64,000 bases of DNA from Pseudomonas oryzagri (lineage in GTDB: Bacteria; Pseudomonadota; Gammaproteobacteria; Pseudomonadales; Pseudomonadaceae). The stretch is from assembly GCF_020831405.1 (NCBI RefSeq), contig NZ_JAJHPU010000009.1, positions 1 to 64,000 on the forward strand, written 5' to 3'. A program made the position numbers and the translations under genes. A model generated the notes under the pieces. The model worked only from the letters and a program-made list of their open reading frames with translations, was not told where the DNA came from and did no database searches. Below, in pieces: positions 61,135 to 64,000 of this stretch; the stretch's first letter is position 1, and the number at the start of each line of letters is the position of its first letter.

Positions 61135-62496
61135 ATGGCCAAGGAAACCGAAATCAAGCTGCGCGCCAGCCGCGCCACCCTCGCCGCCCTGCGCGAGCAC
61201 CCGCTGCTGAAGAAGCGCAACAAGAGCGGCTGGCTGCATGGCGAGCTGTTCAACCAGTACTACGACACCGCCGAGCGCGATCTCGCCCGCGCGCGCGTCG
61301 CCCTGCGCCTGCGCCGCGACGGCGAGCAGTACATCCAGACCCTCAAGAGCCGCGGCCAGAGCGTCGCCGGGCTGTCCGAGCGCAACGAGTGGGACTGGCA
61401 CCTGGACAAGGCCAAGCTGGACCTGAAGAAGCTCACCGACGAGTGCTGGCCGGCCGAACTGGCCGAGCTGGACAAGAAGAGCCTCAAGCCGATCTTCACC
61501 ACCGACTTCACCCGCGACAAGGCCGAGATCGCCTGGGGCCGCGGCAAGGCCAAGGTGGTGATCGAGGCGGCCCTGGACCAGGGCAAGGTGGTCGCCGGCA
61601 CGCAGGAAGAGGAGATCTGCGAGCTGGAGCTGGAACTGCGCGAGGGCGATCCCGCCGCGCTGCTCGAACTGGCCGCCGAACTGGCCGCCAGCCTGCCGCT
61701 GATGCCCTGCGACATCAGCAAGGCCGAGCGCGGCTACCGGCTGTTCGACCCGGCGTGCTACAGCGTCAGCCTGCCGGAGCCCGCGCTCACCGCCGACCAG
61801 CCGCTGGACGACGCCTTCGCCGCGCTGGCCTGGCAGCTGCTCGGCAACAGCCAGCGGCTGGCCGAGCAGTACCGCTTCAACGGCCACTGGAAGCTGCTCG
61901 AGCAGTGGCTGCAACAGCTGATCGACCTGCGCGCCCTGCTCGGCAGCCTCGGCCAGGCCGCGCCGCGCGCCAGCTCGCGCGAACTGCGCGAGACGCTGGA
62001 TGCCCTGCTCGAGGACTGGCGCCCGCACGTGCAGGCCGGCCAGGACGACGACAGCGTGCGCCAGGCCGCTCCCGAGCAGTTCGCCGAGGAGCTGAACGAT
62101 CCGCGCTGGGGGCTGTTCTCCCTGCAGACCTCGCGCTGGCTGCTCGGCCGCGCCTGGACCGAGAAGCGCACCGAGCGCGGCGCGCGCATCGGTGGCGCCG
62201 GCCTTGGCCGCTGGCTGCAGCGCTTCCTCGCCGAGGAGGCCGCCGCCCTGCAGGTGGAGCGCTACCAGCGCCAGCCCTACGACCTCGCCGAGCAGCTGCC
62301 GCGCCTGGAGCGCATGCAGGCCTGGCTGCGCCTGGCGCGTGGCGTGCTGGACATCCCCGAGGCCGACCGCCTGTACGGCGAGCTCAACAAGCTGGTCGAG
62401 CTGGCCAACCGCCCGGCCGACGAGGAAGTGCTGCAGGCGCGCGCCGAACAGGTGCAGACGGTGTGGATGCTCAAGGGCTGGAAGGCGCTGAAGTAG
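61135..62496 (+). CDS. CYTH-domain protein (YgiF-like triphosphatase)
   Basis: 453 residues. CYTH signature ETEIKLR at the N-terminus (ExExK), with Arg/Lys/Glu-rich beta strands such as ARARVALRLRRDGEQYIQTLKS and EICELELELRE, forming a triphosphate-binding tunnel. The C-terminal half (about 205-453) is helical and positioned like a CHAD domain but poor in the conserved histidines of that family. E. coli YgiF hydrolyses inorganic triphosphate. Start MAKETEIK; an earlier ATG at 61096 is unlikely. Confidence 0.86.
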   Translation: MAKETEIKLRASRATLAALREHPLLKKRNKSGWLHGELFNQYYDTAERDLARARVALRLRRDGEQYIQTLKSRGQSVAGLSERNEWDWHLDKAKLDLKKLTDECWPAELAELDKKSLKPIFTTDFTRDKAEIAWGRGKAKVVIEAALDQGKVVAGTQEEEICELELELREGDPAALLELAAELAASLPLMPCDISKAERGYRLFDPACYSVSLPEPALTADQPLDDAFAALAWQLLGNSQRLAEQYRFNGHWKLLEQWLQQLIDLRALLGSLGQAAPRASSRELRETLDALLEDWRPHVQAGQDDDSVRQAAPEQFAEELNDPRWGLFSLQTSRWLLGRAWTEKRTERGARIGGAGLGRWLQRFLAEEAAALQVERYQRQPYDLAEQLPRLERMQAWLRLARGVLDIPEADRLYGELNKLVELANRPADEEVLQARAEQVQTVWMLKGWKALK

Positions 62497-62516
62497 CGCC
62501 ACCCGCCCATCCGCTC

Positions 62517-62560
62517 GCTCCCACGCTCCGGCGTGGGAGCACAGCCCGGGACGCTCCGCG
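62517..62560. repeat. REP-type palindromes (GCTCCCACGC and GGGACGC)
   Basis: GCTCCCACGC TCCG GCGTGGGAGC (62517-62540) followed by GGGACGC TCC GCGTCCC (about 62549-62565). This is the intact form of the module cut at position 61 and rearranged at 58175-58221. Confidence 0.8.
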
Positions 62561-62662
62561 TCCCGCGCCGGCACCGATCCGAAACATGACCCACCCCGGC
62601 GACAGTCCGCGGATTTCCCGGCATTCTGGCGCCCTGCTGCAGACGCCCGGCCGAGGAATCCG

Positions 62663-64000
62663 ATGACCGCCATGACCACGCCCGCCAATGACCGCTGGCT
62701 CGATCTCAACGACCTGCTGCGCGAGCTGATCCAGCAGGGCCGCATCGACCAGGCGGTCGCCGAGCAATGCCTGGCGATCCGCCGCAGCTCGCTGGACACC
62801 CAGCAGCACCCGCTGGAGTTCCTCGCCGCCCAGCAGGTCGACGACCGCGCCCAGCCGGGCAAAAAGCTCGACCTGGAGAGCCTCACCCAGTGGCTGGCGA
62901 GCTTCGCCAAGCAGCCCTACCTGCGCATCGACCCGCTGAAGATCGACGTCGCCGCGGTCACCCCGCTGATGTCGCACGCCTTCGCCCAGCGCCACAAGAT
63001 CCTCGCCGTGGCGGTGGACGCCGAGAGCGTGACCATCGCCAGCGCCCAGCCGCTGGTCGCCAGCTGGGAGGCCAACCTCACCCACGTGCTCAAGCGCTCG
63101 ATCAAGCGGGTGGTGGCCAACCCGGCGGACATCCAGCGCTTCACCCAGGAGTTCTACCGCCTGGCCCGCTCGGTGAGCGGCGCTTCGGCCTCCGAGCAGA
63201 AGATCAGCGGGGTCGGCAACTTCGAGCAGTTGCTCAGCCTCGGCGCCGCCGACGGCGAGCCGGACGCCAACGACGCGCACATCGTCACCATCGTCGACTG
63301 GCTGTTCCAGTACGCCTTCCAGCAGCGCGCCAGCGATATCCACATCGAACCGCGCCGCGAGCAGGGCACCGTGCGCTTTCGCATCGACGGCGTGCTGCAC
63401 AACGTCTACCAGTTCCCGCCGCAGGTGGTGATGGCCATCGTCAGCCGCCTGAAGAGCCTCGGGCGGATGAACGTCGCCGAGAAGCGCAAGCCGCAGGACG
63501 GCCGGATCAAGACCAAGTCCCCCGACGGCGGCGAGATCGAGCTGCGCCTGTCGACCCTGCCCACCGCCTTCGGCGAGAAGCTGGTGATGCGCATCTTCGA
63601 CCCCGAGGTGCTGCTCAAGGGCTTCGACAAGCTGGGCTTCTCCGCCGACGACCTCAGGCGCTGGCAGGGCATGACCGGCCAGCCCAACGGCATCATCCTG
63701 GTCACCGGCCCCACCGGCTCGGGCAAGACCACCACGCTGTACACCACCCTCAAGCAGCTGGCCACCGAGGAGGTGAACGTCTGCACCATCGAGGACCCGA
63801 TCGAGATGATCGAGCCGGCGTTCAACCAGATGCAGGTGCAGCACAACATTGACCTGAACTTCGCCAGCGGCGTGCGCGCGCTGATGCGCCAGGACCCGGA
63901 CATCATCATGGTCGGCGAGATCCGCGACCTGGAAACCGCGGAGATGGCCATCCAGGCGGCGCTCACCGGCCACCTGGTGCTGTCCACCCTGCACACCAAC
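62663..64000 (+). CDS. GspE/PilB-type secretion ATPase (C-terminus outside the window)
   Basis: 446 residues visible, running off the window. N-terminal GspE/MshEN-like domain (about 20-160), then the ATPase core: QYAFQQRASDIHIEPRRE, Walker A TGPTGSGKTTTLYTTL near 355, Asp box TIEDPIEM, Walker B LMRQDPDIIMVGEIRD and the His box STLHTN at the very end. Powers type II secretion or type IV pilus assembly; which one cannot be told, since no partner genes are visible. GAGG lies 6 nt before the first of two close ATGs. Confidence 0.93.
   Translation, partial: MTAMTTPANDRWLDLNDLLRELIQQGRIDQAVAEQCLAIRRSSLDTQQHPLEFLAAQQVDDRAQPGKKLDLESLTQWLASFAKQPYLRIDPLKIDVAAVTPLMSHAFAQRHKILAVAVDAESVTIASAQPLVASWEANLTHVLKRSIKRVVANPADIQRFTQEFYRLARSVSGASASEQKISGVGNFEQLLSLGAADGEPDANDAHIVTIVDWLFQYAFQQRASDIHIEPRREQGTVRFRIDGVLHNVYQFPPQVVMAIVSRLKSLGRMNVAEKRKPQDGRIKTKSPDGGEIELRLSTLPTAFGEKLVMRIFDPEVLLKGFDKLGFSADDLRRWQGMTGQPNGIILVTGPTGSGKTTTLYTTLKQLATEEVNVCTIEDPIEMIEPAFNQMQVQHNIDLNFASGVRALMRQDPDIIMVGEIRDLETAEMAIQAALTGHLVLSTLHTN

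Noticed and set aside
62767-63852. Plus-strand open frame of 361 codons inside the secretion ATPase
   Set aside because: It is out of frame with the ATPase, whose motifs (Walker A and B, Asp and His boxes) are unambiguous, and has proline/arginine-rich shadow composition.

Overview
The window is chromosomal DNA from a high-GC gammaproteobacterium. Gene content, gene order and protein sequences point to Pseudomonas: bioBFHC-comF-srkA-rarD-glcB, slipin/nfeD-dbpA-yccS, fba-pgk-epd-tkt-(ArsR-methyltransferase)-metK, and pckA-hslO-hslR-rimBK-ompR/envZ-tex-gshA-argA-argE. The species cannot be fixed from sequence alone. Nearly everything is core metabolism, so the unusual material sits between genes.

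Layout. 1-79: apparent edge of an IS50-like insertion sequence inside a REP-type palindrome. 88-3915 (minus): biotin genes bioB, bioF, bioH, bioC, transcribed from a divergent control region shared with a comF-like gene. 4040-7207 (plus): comF homologue, a tiny zinc-ribbon membrane protein, srkA and rarD. 7208-8073: a gene-free 866 bp stretch with five copies of a 35 bp module built from two inverted DnaA-box-like 9-mers. 8074-16820 (plus): glcB, a cNMP/CBS/DUF294 signalling protein with a DEDDh exonuclease, dbpA and a 7TM diguanylate cyclase. 16825-22088 (minus): slipin-nfeD and the assimilatory nitrite reductase genes nirBD. nirB has a sigma-54-type promoter and a leader with two hexaloop hairpins plus a terminator, as in NasT (ANTAR) antitermination. 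22634-27022 (plus): yccS, a YqjD/YqjE/YqjK-like trio and a flavin reductase with a MarR-like tail.

27163-34921 (minus, with one FRG-domain gene on plus): YgjP-type metallohydrolase, a small membrane protein, then fba, pgk, epd and tkt, the lower-glycolysis/pentose-phosphate block. 35114-37348 (plus): ArsR-methyltransferase regulator followed by metK. 37416-43058: BON protein, thioesterase, cysQ-nudE and divergent yrfG, two tandemly duplicated glycine-zipper genes and yceH. 43201-46253 (minus): pckA, hslO, hslR. 46403-49323 (plus): a diguanylate cyclase, then rimB and rimK. 49440-51493 (minus): envZ/ompR. 51754-56445 (plus): tex, a hotdog thioesterase and gshA. 56788-59380 (minus): argA and argE. 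59570-64000 (plus): pit, a CYTH-domain protein and a type II/IV secretion ATPase cut by the window end.

Three dispersed palindrome families occupy intergenic gaps: a 23-bp-arm element seen twice, about fifteen copies of a GGTGGAnnn...nnnTCCACC element with co-varying stems, and a GCTCCCACGC...GCGTGGGAGC REP-type element. No rRNA, tRNA, CRISPR or prophage was found. The most notable non-coding structures are the DnaA-box module array upstream of glcB and the nirB leader.
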